14,472 nt of DNA from Burkholderia sp. Lineage in GTDB: Bacteria; Pseudomonadota; Gammaproteobacteria; Burkholderiales; Burkholderiaceae. The first letter of the stretch is position 1; the number at the start of each line of letters is the position of its first letter. The DNA lies in the NCBI GenBank assembly GCA_028292565.1, contig JAQGMD010000433.1, positions 1 through 14,472 of the forward strand, in the 5' to 3' direction. A program made the position numbers and the translations under genes. The notes under the pieces are model-generated. The model searched no databases. It had not been told where the DNA came from and worked only from the letters and a program-made list of their open reading frames with translations. Positions 14,341 through 14,472 of the stretch are shown piece by piece.

Positions 14341-14472
14341 AAAAACCTCAATCGCAATGATGGTGGTTAGTTTAGGCGCAGGGATGCAGTTCAGGCCGCA
14401 CAAGAAGAACAGTGGAAGGATGTGGTGGGCGCAAGCTGGCCGAAAAACGGGTAAGGGAGAGCGAGGACCAGT

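Noticed and set aside
1..14472. CRISPR array, tRNA, rRNA or complete insertion sequence
   Set aside because: No regularly spaced repeats, cloverleaf-like sequences or transposase frames were found on either strand.

Overview
The window looks like a chromosomal segment of a betaproteobacterium. Oxalobacteraceae or another Burkholderiales family is my best guess, inferred from protein flavour and a moderately GC-rich coding style; no rRNA or marker gene is present to prove it. It holds twelve protein genes plus one broken one. I see no RNA genes, CRISPR array or complete insertion sequence.

Left part (1-3630). A PAS-GAF sensor protein runs off the left edge on the minus strand. It is divergent from a short RlmN/Cfr-type radical SAM RNA methyltransferase, which is followed by a MocR-type (GntR-aminotransferase fusion) regulator. 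The regulator is interrupted by two single-base insertions 106-110 bases apart and would read through intact if both were removed.

Middle part (3630-8560). An AT-richer patch carries a mazEF-like toxin-antitoxin pair on the minus strand. Its promoter region holds three copies of CATGTTG in alternating orientation, and a 63-base inverted repeat lies beyond it. Then come a membrane-anchored alpha/beta hydrolase, two very regular hairpins (one clearly a terminator), a BASS-family sodium-dependent transporter on the minus strand, and a divergent RsuA-like pseudouridine synthase homologue whose catalytic aspartate position is glutamate. A 712-base gene-free stretch follows; about 408 bases of it are bounded by 18-base near-perfect inverted repeats, like a small MITE-type element.

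Right part (8559-14340). All genes are on the plus strand and form a coherent reactive-electrophile and xenobiotic module: a formaldehyde-dehydrogenase-like zinc alcohol dehydrogenase, a NemR regulator, a NemA-type old yellow enzyme, a second old yellow enzyme, an EmrE-type small multidrug transporter, and a YhbW-like luciferase-family flavin oxidoreductase. The nemR promoter is unusual: a 17-base palindromic operator fills exactly the spacer between the -35 and -10 boxes, and the -10 box sits seven bases before the ATG, which predicts a leaderless mRNA. The same operator recurs in front of nemA. The NemR protein keeps both redox cysteines of the E. coli protein but has arginine where the E. 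coli one has the lysine that forms the sulfenamide bond.

The last 132 bases hold nothing I can assign.
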